This document shows positions 16,793 to 25,349 of a DNA stretch of 64,000 nt, in pieces. A program made the position numbers and the translations under genes. Position 1 is the stretch's first letter. Each line of letters begins with the position of its first letter. Below the pieces are notes generated by a model. It did no database searches and was not told where the DNA came from. It was given only the letters and a program-made list of their open reading frames with translations. Source of the DNA: Ewingella sp049889095 (GTDB lineage Bacteria; Pseudomonadota; Gammaproteobacteria; Enterobacterales; Enterobacteriaceae); NCBI GenBank assembly GCA_049889095.1, contig JBLJFK010000001.1, one strand, 5' to 3'.

Positions 16793-17739
16793 TCAATCTT
16801 CAATCACTTTATATTCTGGCAGGCCTGCTGTTTTGCGGCTTCGCGATTTTCAATCTGAAAGATAAAACCAACAGCCGCCGCTGGATCAACGCGCTGTTTT
16901 GGGGCGCTTATGGCGTTACCTTTTTGTTCGGCGGTGTACTGCCCCATTTTGTCACCGGCTGTCTGGCAATTCTGCTGGCGGTGATTGCCGGCACCGGCAA
17001 ACTCGGCAAGGGGAAAACGGATACTGAACAGCCCGCAGCGGTCGCCCAGCGAGAATCTGGTGCCTCGCTTTACCGCAATAAACTGTTCATACCTGCTCTG
17101 CTAATCCCTGTCGTGACCCTCATCGGCACGCTGACCCTGAAATACACCCCACTGGTGGAAGCAAAAAATGTCACGCTGATCTCTCTGGTTCTGGGAACTC
17201 TGGTGGCTTTCGTGGTGGCGCTAGCGATGTTGCGCGACTCACCGCTCAAAGCCATCCGGGCCGGTGGACAAATGATGGATACCGTCGGCTGGGCCGCTAT
17301 TTTGCCGCAGATGCTGGCAGCCCTCGGCGCGCTATTTGCACTGGCTGGCGTTGGTGGCGTAGTAGCAGATCTGGTCAAAAATGTGATTCCTCTGGGCTCA
17401 CCGCTGGCAATAGTCGTTGCCTACACCTTCGGTATGGCCTTGTTCACCATCATTATGGGTAACGGTTTTGCTGCATTCCCGGTGATGACCGCCGGTATCG
17501 GCCTGCCGCTTATCGTTAACCAGCTCGGCGGTAACCCTGCCATCATGGGCGCTATCGGTATGCTTTCCGGCTTCTGCGGTACGCTGATGACACCAATGGC
17601 AGCGAATTTCAATATTGTTCCGGCAGCACTGCTTGAGCTCCAGGACAAAAATGGCGTTATCAAAGCACAGTGGCTGACAGGTGCCCTGTTGCTACTGGTC
17701 AATACCGCGCTGATGTACCTGTTAGTGTTTCGCTTTTAA
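16789..17739 (+). CDS. DUF979 membrane protein
   Basis: 316 residues with about nine or ten membrane segments, the partner of the DUF969 protein just upstream (ATGA overlap). The glycine-rich GNGFAAFPVMTAGIGLPLIV and the following MGAIGMLSGFCGTLMTPMAANFN resemble transport-core loops of ion transporters. A membrane permease role for the pair is an inference from topology and pairing. The DUF2891 gene starts 24 bases downstream. Confidence 0.85.
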   Translation: MINLQSLYILAGLLFCGFAIFNLKDKTNSRRWINALFWGAYGVTFLFGGVLPHFVTGCLAILLAVIAGTGKLGKGKTDTEQPAAVAQRESGASLYRNKLFIPALLIPVVTLIGTLTLKYTPLVEAKNVTLISLVLGTLVAFVVALAMLRDSPLKAIRAGGQMMDTVGWAAILPQMLAALGALFALAGVGGVVADLVKNVIPLGSPLAIVVAYTFGMALFTIIMGNGFAAFPVMTAGIGLPLIVNQLGGNPAIMGAIGMLSGFCGTLMTPMAANFNIVPAALLELQDKNGVIKAQWLTGALLLLVNTALMYLLVFRF

Positions 17740-17762
17740 CGCCTGAAACAGAGAAGAGAAAA

Positions 17763-18773
17763 ATGACAATGCATATGACGCCAGCAATGGCGTCTCGTTT
17801 TGCCCTGATGGCACTGGATCATCTGAACCGCGAATTCCCTAACAAACTGATGCACGCGATGAGCAGTCCGCAGGACGCCAAAACACCGCGAGAGCTGCAC
17901 CCGATTTTTTACGGCAGCTACGACTGGCACTCTTGTGTACACGGTTATTGGTTGCTGCTGAAGCTGGTAGACCGCTACCCACAGTTACCGCAGGCGGCAG
18001 AAATTATTGACGTGGTTGACCGGCACTTTACGGTAAAAAATGTTGCGGGCGAAATGGAGTATCTGCAACAGCCGCAGCATGCCGGTTTCGAGCGACCTTA
18101 TGGCTGGGCGTGGTTCCTCGCGCTGACTCAACAGCTGAATAGCATGTCACTGCCACAAGCCGCGGGCTGGGCGAACAACCTTGCGCCAATGAGCCATTTT
18201 TTCGAAAACTGTTTCAGCGAATTTTTACCCAAGGCCACTTATCCGCTGCGCGTCGGCAGCCATTTCAATACAGCATTCGCCCTGTCGCTGACCCTGGACT
18301 ACTCACGCAGCATCAACCACACCGCTTTAAATACGCTGATTGAAGAAACCGCCCGTGGCTGGCATTTAAAGGATGTGAACTGTCAGGCGTGGGAGCCAGG
18401 TGGCGACGAGTTTTTATCCCCGTCATTAATGGAAGCAGAACTGATGCGTCGGGTACTGCCACGAGAGGCGTTTATAATATGGTTTGGTGAATTTCTGCCG
18501 GATTTGGCACGGTGCCAACCTGCGGCACTTTTTACCCCAGCGACGGTGACAGACAGGACAGACGGTAAAATCGGTCATCTTGACGGACTGAACCTCAGCC
18601 GCGCATGGTGCCAGCGATCGCTGGCAGCAGTCCTACCGGCAGGTGACCCTCGCATAGCCCCACTGCATGATAGCGCAGAGCGGCATTTATCCAGCGCGAT
18701 GGCGCATCTCGACGCCGATTACATGGGGCAACACTGGCTCGCTACCTTTGCGTTGCTGGCGCTGGAAGCCTGA
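17763..18773 (+). CDS. DUF2891 protein
   Basis: 336 residues, soluble, with many Trp and His: YGSYDWHSCVHGYWLLLKL, YGWAWFLALTQQL, RVGSHFNTAFALSLTLDYS, and the C-terminal LDADYMGQHWLATFALLALEA. The pattern resembles (alpha/alpha) toroid enzymes such as glycoside or unsaturated-sugar hydrolases; this is inference. It is last in the DUF969-DUF979-DUF2891 operon, so the operon may import and process a small sugar-like or peptide-like compound. I chose ATG 17763 after AGAAGAG; the frame extends 31 codons upstream inside the previous gene. Confidence 0.82.
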   Translation: MTMHMTPAMASRFALMALDHLNREFPNKLMHAMSSPQDAKTPRELHPIFYGSYDWHSCVHGYWLLLKLVDRYPQLPQAAEIIDVVDRHFTVKNVAGEMEYLQQPQHAGFERPYGWAWFLALTQQLNSMSLPQAAGWANNLAPMSHFFENCFSEFLPKATYPLRVGSHFNTAFALSLTLDYSRSINHTALNTLIEETARGWHLKDVNCQAWEPGGDEFLSPSLMEAELMRRVLPREAFIIWFGEFLPDLARCQPAALFTPATVTDRTDGKIGHLDGLNLSRAWCQRSLAAVLPAGDPRIAPLHDSAERHLSSAMAHLDADYMGQHWLATFALLALEA

Positions 18774-18792
18774 CTTAACGACGTGCGGGAGG

Positions 18793-19581
18793 TTAGCGAA
18801 TGATCCCGCGCTTCGAAAGATCGAAGAATTCATTAAAGCAGCACAGTAGCGGGTACTCCTCGCTAAGTCGCAGGACTTCTGATTTAACATCATCGATCGC
18901 CACGCGGTCATGAAACAGCTTGGCATAAATTGACAACAATATTCGCTTCAGTGGCAAATTGGCGTTCATAAAGGTCAACGCCAGGGCGTTAAATCCTTCA
19001 AGTACTGCATGGTTACCGCTGGCGCAGACATAGGGTGGAACATCCTGCACTACGGCGGACTGATCGGCTATCAGCGCTCCCTGACCAATCACACAGAATT
19101 GATGAATCGCACTCATTGAGCCAATCTGGGCGAAATCACCGACCACTACGTGTCCGGCCAGCCCACTGTTGTCACCAATTAGTGTCGAATTTCCCACCAC
19201 ACAATCATGTCCAATATGCACATTGCATAACAACCGATTATGGTTACCGATCCATGTACTTTTCGCGCCCTGCAGAGTGCCGCAATGAATAGTGGAGTTT
19301 TTACCAATCTGGTTGTCGTCACCAATCACCACGGTGGTAGGTTCGCCACGGAATTTCAGATCCTGATTGATTTCGCCTATCGACGCAAACTGGCCGATAA
19401 CGTTGTTGCGGCCGATACGGGTGTGACCATTAATCACAGAATGGGAGGCAATGATCGAACCGTCGCCGATCACGACATTAGCCTCGATGACGCAAAATGC
19501 ACCAATACGAACATGGGCCCCCAGAGTGGCACCGGTGGCAATAACAGAGTTACTTGCCACGATAGCAGTGATTGAAATCAA
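18793..19581 (-). CDS. LpxA-like UDP-GlcNAc acyltransferase paralogue
   Basis: 262 residues, exactly the length of LpxA. It has the left-handed beta-helix hexapeptide repeats and retains the catalytic region: NVHIGHDCVVGN with the His of the NxHIxHD motif, GDNSGLAGHVVVGD, SMSAIHQFCVIG and QDVPPYVCASGNHA. LpxA attaches the first acyl chain to UDP-GlcNAc in lipid A synthesis. The essential lpxA lies in lpxD-fabZ-lpxA-lpxB, none of which is here, so this is probably an extra copy. It is divergent from eptA, another lipid A gene. Whether it is an active acyltransferase or has other acceptor specificity is unknown. Confidence 0.8.
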   Translation of the reverse strand: MISITAIVASNSVIATGATLGAHVRIGAFCVIEANVVIGDGSIIASHSVINGHTRIGRNNVIGQFASIGEINQDLKFRGEPTTVVIGDDNQIGKNSTIHCGTLQGAKSTWIGNHNRLLCNVHIGHDCVVGNSTLIGDNSGLAGHVVVGDFAQIGSMSAIHQFCVIGQGALIADQSAVVQDVPPYVCASGNHAVLEGFNALALTFMNANLPLKRILLSIYAKLFHDRVAIDDVKSEVLRLSEEYPLLCCFNEFFDLSKRGIIR

Positions 19582-19963
19582 CGCAAAAGCCTCCAGACAC
19601 CTGCAAAATAGGCATCAGTGATCGTCTTCACAAAAGGAAAATCGACAGAAAATTGGAGTCGCGCTGAAAAAACAGAAAGGCATTCAGAAAGCACGCAGTG
19701 TGTATGCCGGTCAATTCATCTGACCATTTTATTGCACACGTCACTCAGCATACGTTGGGCGAACAGCTAAGTGGCTATTTTATATTTTTTTTATTTTATG
19801 AACTTTATCTCTCCTGGAAAACCTGTGCATAAGGATTAAGGCTTTCTTAAGCTTGCGCAATTAGGATCTCAGTCATCCTGATGGTGTCATCCCATTTTTT
19901 ACCTGACCGTCCGCTTTTGATGTTAATTCATTCAGCGAATTGCCTTTTAGTTGGAGTTATTTT
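19582..19963. other. Divergent control region lpxA-like / eptA
   Basis: 380 bases, AT-rich. It contains a PmrA-type box at 19835-19851 near eptA and no gene. Confidence 0.5.
19835..19851 (+). promoter_or_regulatory. Candidate PmrA (BasR) box of eptA
   Basis: ATTAAG-N5-CTTAAG matches the PmrA box (YTTAAK-N5-YTTAAK) at 11 of 12 half-site positions. It is 113 bases upstream of the eptA start. eptA is a classical PmrA target in enterobacteria. Confidence 0.65.
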
Positions 19964-21592
19964 TTGCGCAAATTCACGCCTAGAGTCAGTTACCTTTCTC
20001 TGACTTTACTTTTGAGTCTCTATTTTGTCTTCGTCGTTAACTTTCCGATTTTGTTGCATTTTTACCGGATTCTTCACGCGCTTCCTGCCTTTAGTATCGG
20101 TTTTGCCATCACTATTCCGCTGGTGCTCTTCGCCGCGCTGAATTTCGTCTTCACGCTTTTCAGTTTTCGACCATTACTTAAACCTTTCTTTATCATCATT
20201 CTGCAGGTCAGCGCACTGGCCAGTTACGCGATGTACGAGTACCAGATCATTTTTGATCGCGGGATGATAGAGAACATTCTCGAAACCCAACAGAGTGAAG
20301 CCACGTCATATCTGAATATTTCAGTCGTGCTGTGGTTCTTGCTGACCGGCGTGTTGCCTGCAGTCCTGCTGTTTTTCACTCCGGTAAAATACGAAAAGAC
20401 CGCGCTTCAACGTCTGGGAGTTCGCCTGTTATCGATGGTGCTATCCCTGCTGGTGGTGGCCTCGGTTGCCGGCGTTTATTACAAGGATTACGCGTCAGTC
20501 GGACGAAATAACCGCACGCTCAATCTTGAAATTGTACCGACTAATTATCTATACAGCGCCTTCCAGTACTACAACCACCGCTACTTTACCCACACCGGAC
20601 CTTTCCAGAACATCGGCAATGACGCAAAACGAGTTCAGCAACCGGGCCAGAAACCGACCCTGCTGTTCCTGGTCATCGGCGAAACGGCGCGCGCTCAGAA
20701 CCAGTCTTACAACGGCTATGACCGACCGACCAACGAATTCACGCAAAAGGTGTCGGACGTAGCCTATTTCAGTCATACCAGCTCGTGCGGAACGGCAACG
20801 GCCGTGTCCGTTCCCTGCATGTTCTCAAACATGAAGCGGGTAGACTTCGACAACAACCGCGCCCGTAATAGCGAAGGCGTACTGGACATCGTGCAGAAAG
20901 CTGGGGTTTCCGTTTTCTGGAAAGACAATGATGAAGGCTGTAAAGGCGTGTGTGACCGGGTGTCGAATGAGATCATCAGCACCACCAAAGATGGCAAGTA
21001 TTGTGACGGAGATACCTGTTACGACATGGCATTACTCAACAACATTGATGCCGACATTAAAAATGACGGTAAGAGTACGCTGATTGCACTGCACCTGATA
21101 GGCAGCCACGGTCCAACCTACTACAAACGTTACCCGCCAGAATTCCGCACTTTTATGCCGGACTGTCCGCGTAGCGACATTGAGAACTGCTCGCATGAAC
21201 AGTTGGTCAATACCTATGACAACACACTGCACTACACTGATTATGTGGTGTCACAAATCATCGAAAAGGCCAGACAGTATCAGGACAAATACAACGTAGC
21301 GGTGATCTACCTCTCCGATCACGGTGAATCCCTGGGGGAAAATGGCCTGTATTTGCATGGCACCCCTTACAGCATCGCCCCGGCAGAGCAAACCCATGTG
21401 CCGATGCTGTTCTGGCTCTCGCCCGGTTATGTCGAAGCCAACGGCATCAATCTGCAGTGTCTGAAACACAAAGGCACCCAAGCCAATGTGTCTCAGGACA
21501 ACCTGTTCCATACCGTGCTGGATGCCATGAACGTACAGACTTCCGAACTTGATCCGCAGTTGAACATCTTGCGCGATTGCAAAACAGGTTAA
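19964..21592 (+). CDS. eptA: Lipid A phosphoethanolamine transferase EptA
   Basis: 542 residues. The N-terminus has about five membrane segments (to about residue 170); the periplasmic alkaline-phosphatase-fold domain follows. It transfers phosphoethanolamine to lipid A phosphates and gives polymyxin resistance. Diagnostic catalytic segments: VIGETARAQN, SCGTATAVSVPCMFS with the nucleophile Thr, DNDEGCKGVCDRV, LHLIGSHGPTYYKRYPPEF, and SDHGESLGENGLYLHG. Six to ten disulfide cysteines are present. I prefer TTG 19964 with GGAG seven bases upstream, which starts MRKFTPRV; a TTG at 19940 is possible. Likely controlled by PmrAB. Confidence 0.93.
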   Translation: MRKFTPRVSYLSLTLLLSLYFVFVVNFPILLHFYRILHALPAFSIGFAITIPLVLFAALNFVFTLFSFRPLLKPFFIIILQVSALASYAMYEYQIIFDRGMIENILETQQSEATSYLNISVVLWFLLTGVLPAVLLFFTPVKYEKTALQRLGVRLLSMVLSLLVVASVAGVYYKDYASVGRNNRTLNLEIVPTNYLYSAFQYYNHRYFTHTGPFQNIGNDAKRVQQPGQKPTLLFLVIGETARAQNQSYNGYDRPTNEFTQKVSDVAYFSHTSSCGTATAVSVPCMFSNMKRVDFDNNRARNSEGVLDIVQKAGVSVFWKDNDEGCKGVCDRVSNEIISTTKDGKYCDGDTCYDMALLNNIDADIKNDGKSTLIALHLIGSHGPTYYKRYPPEFRTFMPDCPRSDIENCSHEQLVNTYDNTLHYTDYVVSQIIEKARQYQDKYNVAVIYLSDHGESLGENGLYLHGTPYSIAPAEQTHVPMLFWLSPGYVEANGINLQCLKHKGTQANVSQDNLFHTVLDAMNVQTSELDPQLNILRDCKTG

Positions 21593-21641
21593 TAGCAGCG
21601 CTAGCTAAAAGCGGGTTTCACTTACGCTGGCGAGGAAAGGC

Positions 21642-22541
21642 TCATAGCGATGTGGCAGCAATTTCCTGCATCACAATCTGCGCCAGCGTACTCGCCGTGT
21701 GGTCGAGCGTATTGGAACCCGCGCCAAATCTAAGATACAGGGGCGTCTGGCGCACCGTCTCCGCCGCCAGCGGCAACCGGCACAGCACGCCGTTCTCCAG
21801 CGCACGCCTTACCCTCTCAAGCGGCATCCAGCCGTAGCCTACGCCGACAGAGATTGCATCCACTGCGGCTTCAACCGTGGTAAACGTCCAACTGCTCGCG
21901 GCGTCCAGCCGTTGTTTTTCCCAGCGCTGCGCGTCACGGTCAGCAATAGTAATAAGAGGGAAACGTGCCAGATCGGCACCCGAAAGGTTTGCTGACAGCT
22001 GCAATAACGGATGTTTGCTGCTCGCAACCGGAATAAAATCCACGTCCAACAGCCAGTGGCCACTGAGGGTATTTTCCGGCGCCAGCGTGGTGATATAGAC
22101 ATCAGCCGCCCGCTCGGAAAGCTGGCGCGCATCTTCAGTTCGCAAAATCTCAGTGAGGTGTACCTGCGTTTGCGGAAATTGCTGCTGAAAAATCTTTAGC
22201 GCAGAAAACAGCTGACGCTTTGGAAAAACGCTGTCTACTACCAGGCTCAACTGCGTACGCCCTCCATCTTTCAACCCTGCAGCACGCTGCTCAAGCTGGA
22301 TGAATGCCACAATAAGCGGTCGGACCTGCGCCAACAACGCCTGCCCCTGCTCAGTAAGCACCGCCCGACGGCCAACGATGTCCAACAACGGCAAACCAAG
22401 CCGTTCCTGCAAACTGCTCAGAGCGTAACTGACCGAAGACTGACTACGATGCAGATGCAACGCCGCCTGCGCATATCCTCCCTTCTCGATTACCGTCTGC
22501 AAAACGAACCATTGCTCAAGCGTGGTTTGCGGTACTGCCAT
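21642..22541 (-). CDS. LysR-type regulator, probably of padC
   Basis: 299 residues. The N-terminal winged helix is seen in MAVPQTTLEQWFVLQTVIEKGGYAQAALHLHRSQSSVSYALSSLQERLGLPLL, followed by the effector-binding domain. ATG 22541 has GGAGAGGC close upstream. It is divergent from padC, and a perfect inverted repeat of LysR type (T-N11-A) lies between. By analogy with phenolic-acid decarboxylase genes, it would respond to hydroxycinnamates and activate padC; this is inference. It converges with eptA. Confidence 0.85.
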   Translation of the reverse strand: MAVPQTTLEQWFVLQTVIEKGGYAQAALHLHRSQSSVSYALSSLQERLGLPLLDIVGRRAVLTEQGQALLAQVRPLIVAFIQLEQRAAGLKDGGRTQLSLVVDSVFPKRQLFSALKIFQQQFPQTQVHLTEILRTEDARQLSERAADVYITTLAPENTLSGHWLLDVDFIPVASSKHPLLQLSANLSGADLARFPLITIADRDAQRWEKQRLDAASSWTFTTVEAAVDAISVGVGYGWMPLERVRRALENGVLCRLPLAAETVRQTPLYLRFGAGSNTLDHTASTLAQIVMQEIAATSL

Positions 22542-22580
22542 CTGCCTCTCCCCAAAAGGTATATCTGTCAAATACGACCC

Positions 22581-22607
22581 AAACACATCTGAATTTTAGA
22601 TGTGTTT
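22581..22607. promoter_or_regulatory. LysR operator between LysR gene and padC
   Basis: AAACACATCT and AGATGTGTTT flank GAATTTT, a perfect 10-bp inverted repeat with the LysR T-N11-A core. It sits 40 bases before the LysR start and 86 bases before padC. Confidence 0.75.
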
Positions 22608-22692
22608 CATCAAAAATAAGCGTTTTTTATTTAAAAAATGGAAGAGTAGGATCATTTCATCGACAGTAAATAGACACTTCAAGGATAAATAC

Positions 22693-23199
22693 ATGAGCAG
22701 CTTTGATAAACATGACCTGAGCGGTTTCGTTGGTAAACATCTGGTTTACACCTATGACAACGGTTGGAACTATGAAATTTATGTCAAAAATGCCACCACG
22801 CTCGACTACCGTATTCACAGCGGGCTGGTTGGAAACCGTTGGGTAAAAAACCAGTTGGCGTACATCGTGCGCGTCGGTCAGGATGTCTACAAAATATCCT
22901 GGACTGAACCTACCGGCACCGACGTTAGCCTGATCGCCAATCTGGCCGACAAGGTATTCCATGGCACTATCTTCTTCCCACGCTGGGTGATGAACAATCC
23001 AGAAAAAACCGTCTGCTTCCAGAACGACCACATTGATGAAATGAAGGCGCTGCGAGATGCAGGCCCGGCTTACCCGACAGAAGTCATCGACGAATTCGCC
23101 ACCATCAGCTTTGTACGCGACTGTGGTGAAAACAACGAAGATGTTATCAACTGCGCGGCCAGCGAGTTGCCGAAAGATTTCCCGGCCGGTTTACGCTGA
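22693..23199 (+). CDS. padC: Phenolic acid decarboxylase
   Basis: 168 residues, normal for PadC. The enzyme non-oxidatively decarboxylates ferulic, p-coumaric and caffeic acids to vinylphenols. Conserved: MSSFDKHDLSGFVGKHLVYTYDNGW, NYEIYVKN, DYRIHSGLVGNRWVKNQ and FFPRWVMNNPEKTVCFQNDH. It is a small cytoplasmic beta-barrel protein. The start ATG 22693 has AAGGATAAATAC upstream. Divergent LysR and its operator indicate inducible control by plant phenolics. Such genes are typical of plant-associated enterobacteria. Assignment is secure. Confidence 0.95.
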   Translation: MSSFDKHDLSGFVGKHLVYTYDNGWNYEIYVKNATTLDYRIHSGLVGNRWVKNQLAYIVRVGQDVYKISWTEPTGTDVSLIANLADKVFHGTIFFPRWVMNNPEKTVCFQNDHIDEMKALRDAGPAYPTEVIDEFATISFVRDCGENNEDVINCAASELPKDFPAGLR

Positions 23200-23268
23200 G
23201 ACTCCCGGCTACATAGTTTGAAATGCATCTAAAAACGGCAGACGGGATCACGCGTAACGAACAGAATT

Positions 23269-23721
23269 TTACTCTATAGCGCCCGACTGCCGTTGCCTGA
23301 GCATAAGAAGCCCTCGGATATAATCGTAGCCCCAGTTATAAATCATGGTATAGGGCAGGAAAAATAGCACTAGCCCTATTTCAACAAAAAATGCGTTAAT
23401 TAACGACAGATTAAGCAATACCATCACTACCGGTGTCAGCGTAACAATCAGGCCGATCTCAAATGCAACAGCGTGCAGCAGCCGCACCATGAAATTACGC
23501 TCGAACGCATAGTGCTTTTGCAACTCGTCGAAAATCTTATTAAAAATGTAGTTCCAGACCGTTGCCATCAACGCAGAAATCACCGATAGCATTCCAGACT
23601 GGAGTAGCGAAACCTTTAGAATATATGCAACAAACAACGTAATGAGAATATTGCCAATCAGCTCAAACAATACCGCATGAAAAATCCGCTCTCTGGTGCT
23701 TTTATTCAATTCAACCTGCAT
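23269..23721 (-). CDS. PACE family multidrug efflux protein
   Basis: 150 residues with four membrane segments in two tandem bacterial transmembrane pair domains: ERIFHAVLFELIGNILITLFVAYIL and FMVRLLHAVAFEIGLIVTLTPVVMVLL. Glu in HAVLFE and HAVAFE are characteristic of AceI-like proteins, which export chlorhexidine and related biocides with protons; the substrate for this one is unknown. ATG 23721 is preferred over the longer frame, which overlaps the neighbouring lipoprotein gene. It may be co-transcribed with that gene, which ends 29 bases upstream. Confidence 0.88.
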   Translation of the reverse strand: MQVELNKSTRERIFHAVLFELIGNILITLFVAYILKVSLLQSGMLSVISALMATVWNYIFNKIFDELQKHYAFERNFMVRLLHAVAFEIGLIVTLTPVVMVLLNLSLINAFFVEIGLVLFFLPYTMIYNWGYDYIRGLLMLRQRQSGAIE

Positions 23722-23750
23722 TACCGCTCCAATATTCCAGACTCTATATT

Positions 23751-24113
23751 TCAGTTCAGTTCCTGTCGGCACTGTTTAATCATCGCCATCAGCCGCTGTT
23801 CGATTGGCTTATCATTACGACCATAGAAAAAGTCAACGTCGGTTTGTTTACCTGAACGGGCCATATCTAACCAGGCCACCAACTCATCGTTCTGGTTCAG
23901 AAGATTAAATCGTCTACGGCCGCCGGGCAGAGATTCATCCTCTTCCAGACGCAAATGGTTCACCAGGGCAGCCGAATAGAGACACGTATATGTTTTTTCA
24001 ACGTTAGCGGGGAACCAGGCTTCTTTTAACTGCGGGTGGCTCCCAACATGGCCCAGGTCAACGCAGCCGGCCAATAAACTCATCGCAGCAATAACAATCC
24101 ATCGAGTTAGCAT
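23751..24113 (-). CDS. Small lipoprotein, unknown function
   Basis: 120 residues. An N-terminal lipoprotein signal (MLTRWIVIAAMSLLAGC) has a clear LAGC lipobox, so it is lipid-anchored and exported. The rest is soluble, with KTYTCLYSAALVNHL and FNLLNQNDELVAWLDMARSG. The start ATG 24113 has AGGAA just upstream. No family was recognised. The PACE efflux gene follows closely on the same strand. Confidence 0.75.
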   Translation of the reverse strand: MLTRWIVIAAMSLLAGCVDLGHVGSHPQLKEAWFPANVEKTYTCLYSAALVNHLRLEEDESLPGGRRRFNLLNQNDELVAWLDMARSGKQTDVDFFYGRNDKPIEQRLMAMIKQCRQELN

Positions 24114-24309
24114 CAATTCCTACCTTATTCATTATTTGCGGTGCTGATGATAGCAGCGTTACGTCAACGATCCATAAACGAGTGAGCGCTACAGGGTATT
24201 ACCTTGCGCCGCTGTATTAACAGTTCATAAACCAACACTTATTACTCATTTCAGCAAACTTCAATCTGATATTCTTAAACTGAAGGAAAAAAACTTATGG
24301 AAAAGAAAA

Positions 24310-25122
24310 ATGAAAATACCTGTTTTATTATTGATGTCAGTATGTCTGGCTTCCTGCTCAGCAGGCGGGCAAAAATATCAGACTCAAATCGATACACCTA
24401 CTGCTGAAAAAGTGAATGAGATTATTCACACTCGCGTCATCCCGGCAAAAAAACAAAAACACGGTCTTATCATTGAGTCAGTCTCATCAGCGTTCCTTGG
24501 CACACCATACCGTGCAGATTCACTTGTCGGCTCTCCAGATACCAAAGAAATCCTGGTTGCAAATTTTAATGACGTCGACTGTTTCACTCTGATTGACTAT
24601 GTTGCAGCACTCTCTCGCGCAAGCGATCAGCAAACGTTTCTAAATCATCTGGTCAGAACGCGATATGTTAACGGCCATGTAGACTATCTTAGCAGAAAGC
24701 ATTTTTTCTCTGATTGGTTCGCCACCTCGCCCAGAAATGCTGTCGATGTCACCAGAGATATCAGCCCCAATTACATCACCGTAAGAAAGGAACTGAACAG
24801 TAAACCCGGAGGTGGTGAATATATTCCAGGTCTCGGTATTATTCCACGCGTTATATATTATATTCCAGGTAATGCCATAAACGAAAAGGTGCTTGATAGG
24901 CTAGACACTGGAGATTTTATTGGTATATACACACCACTTGACGGGTTGGATGTTTCTCATGTTGGGATCGTCGTAAAGGAAGGCGGAAAAGTCTGGTTCA
25001 GAAATGCATCCTCGCTGTCAAAAAATAGGGAAGTAGTAGACTCACCGCTTATGGAATATATGAGTTCAAAACCAGGAATTGTCGTTCTCCGGGAAACGAG
25101 TAATTTGGTTAACCCTAGCTGA
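24310..25122 (+). CDS. DUF1460 lipoprotein (NlpC/P60-like)
   Basis: 270 residues. Lipoprotein signal MKIPVLLLMSVCLASCSAGG with LASC lipobox. The mature domain matches DUF1460, which is distantly related to NlpC/P60 cysteine peptidases: the likely catalytic Cys is in FNDVDCFTLIDYVAALSRA, and the His may be in GLDVSHVGIVVKEGGKVWFRNAS. Family members are proposed N-acetylmuramoyl-L-alanine amidases that act on cell-wall turnover products; this function is inferred. Codon use is slightly AT-richer than in neighbours. No operon partner is evident; an EAL gene lies 227 bases downstream. Confidence 0.8.
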   Translation: MKIPVLLLMSVCLASCSAGGQKYQTQIDTPTAEKVNEIIHTRVIPAKKQKHGLIIESVSSAFLGTPYRADSLVGSPDTKEILVANFNDVDCFTLIDYVAALSRASDQQTFLNHLVRTRYVNGHVDYLSRKHFFSDWFATSPRNAVDVTRDISPNYITVRKELNSKPGGGEYIPGLGIIPRVIYYIPGNAINEKVLDRLDTGDFIGIYTPLDGLDVSHVGIVVKEGGKVWFRNASSLSKNREVVDSPLMEYMSSKPGIVVLRETSNLVNPS

Positions 25123-25349
25123 TTGCGACAAGCGCTATCACCGACGACCTGATTAACGGCGTAAAGAGTGATCCTACAAATTGTAGCCCGCTAAAGGGAT
25201 CGTGTGATAACCGCAACCGCACAAAATCACTGATAGTCTCATTGGGGGGCCGGCACAGTTACCTATTTTTTTGAAATCGGTTTCCGGCAAATAGGTTATA
25301 TTAAACCCATATCAACACGCTATTTTAAAAGCACAGGGATCACTTACTT

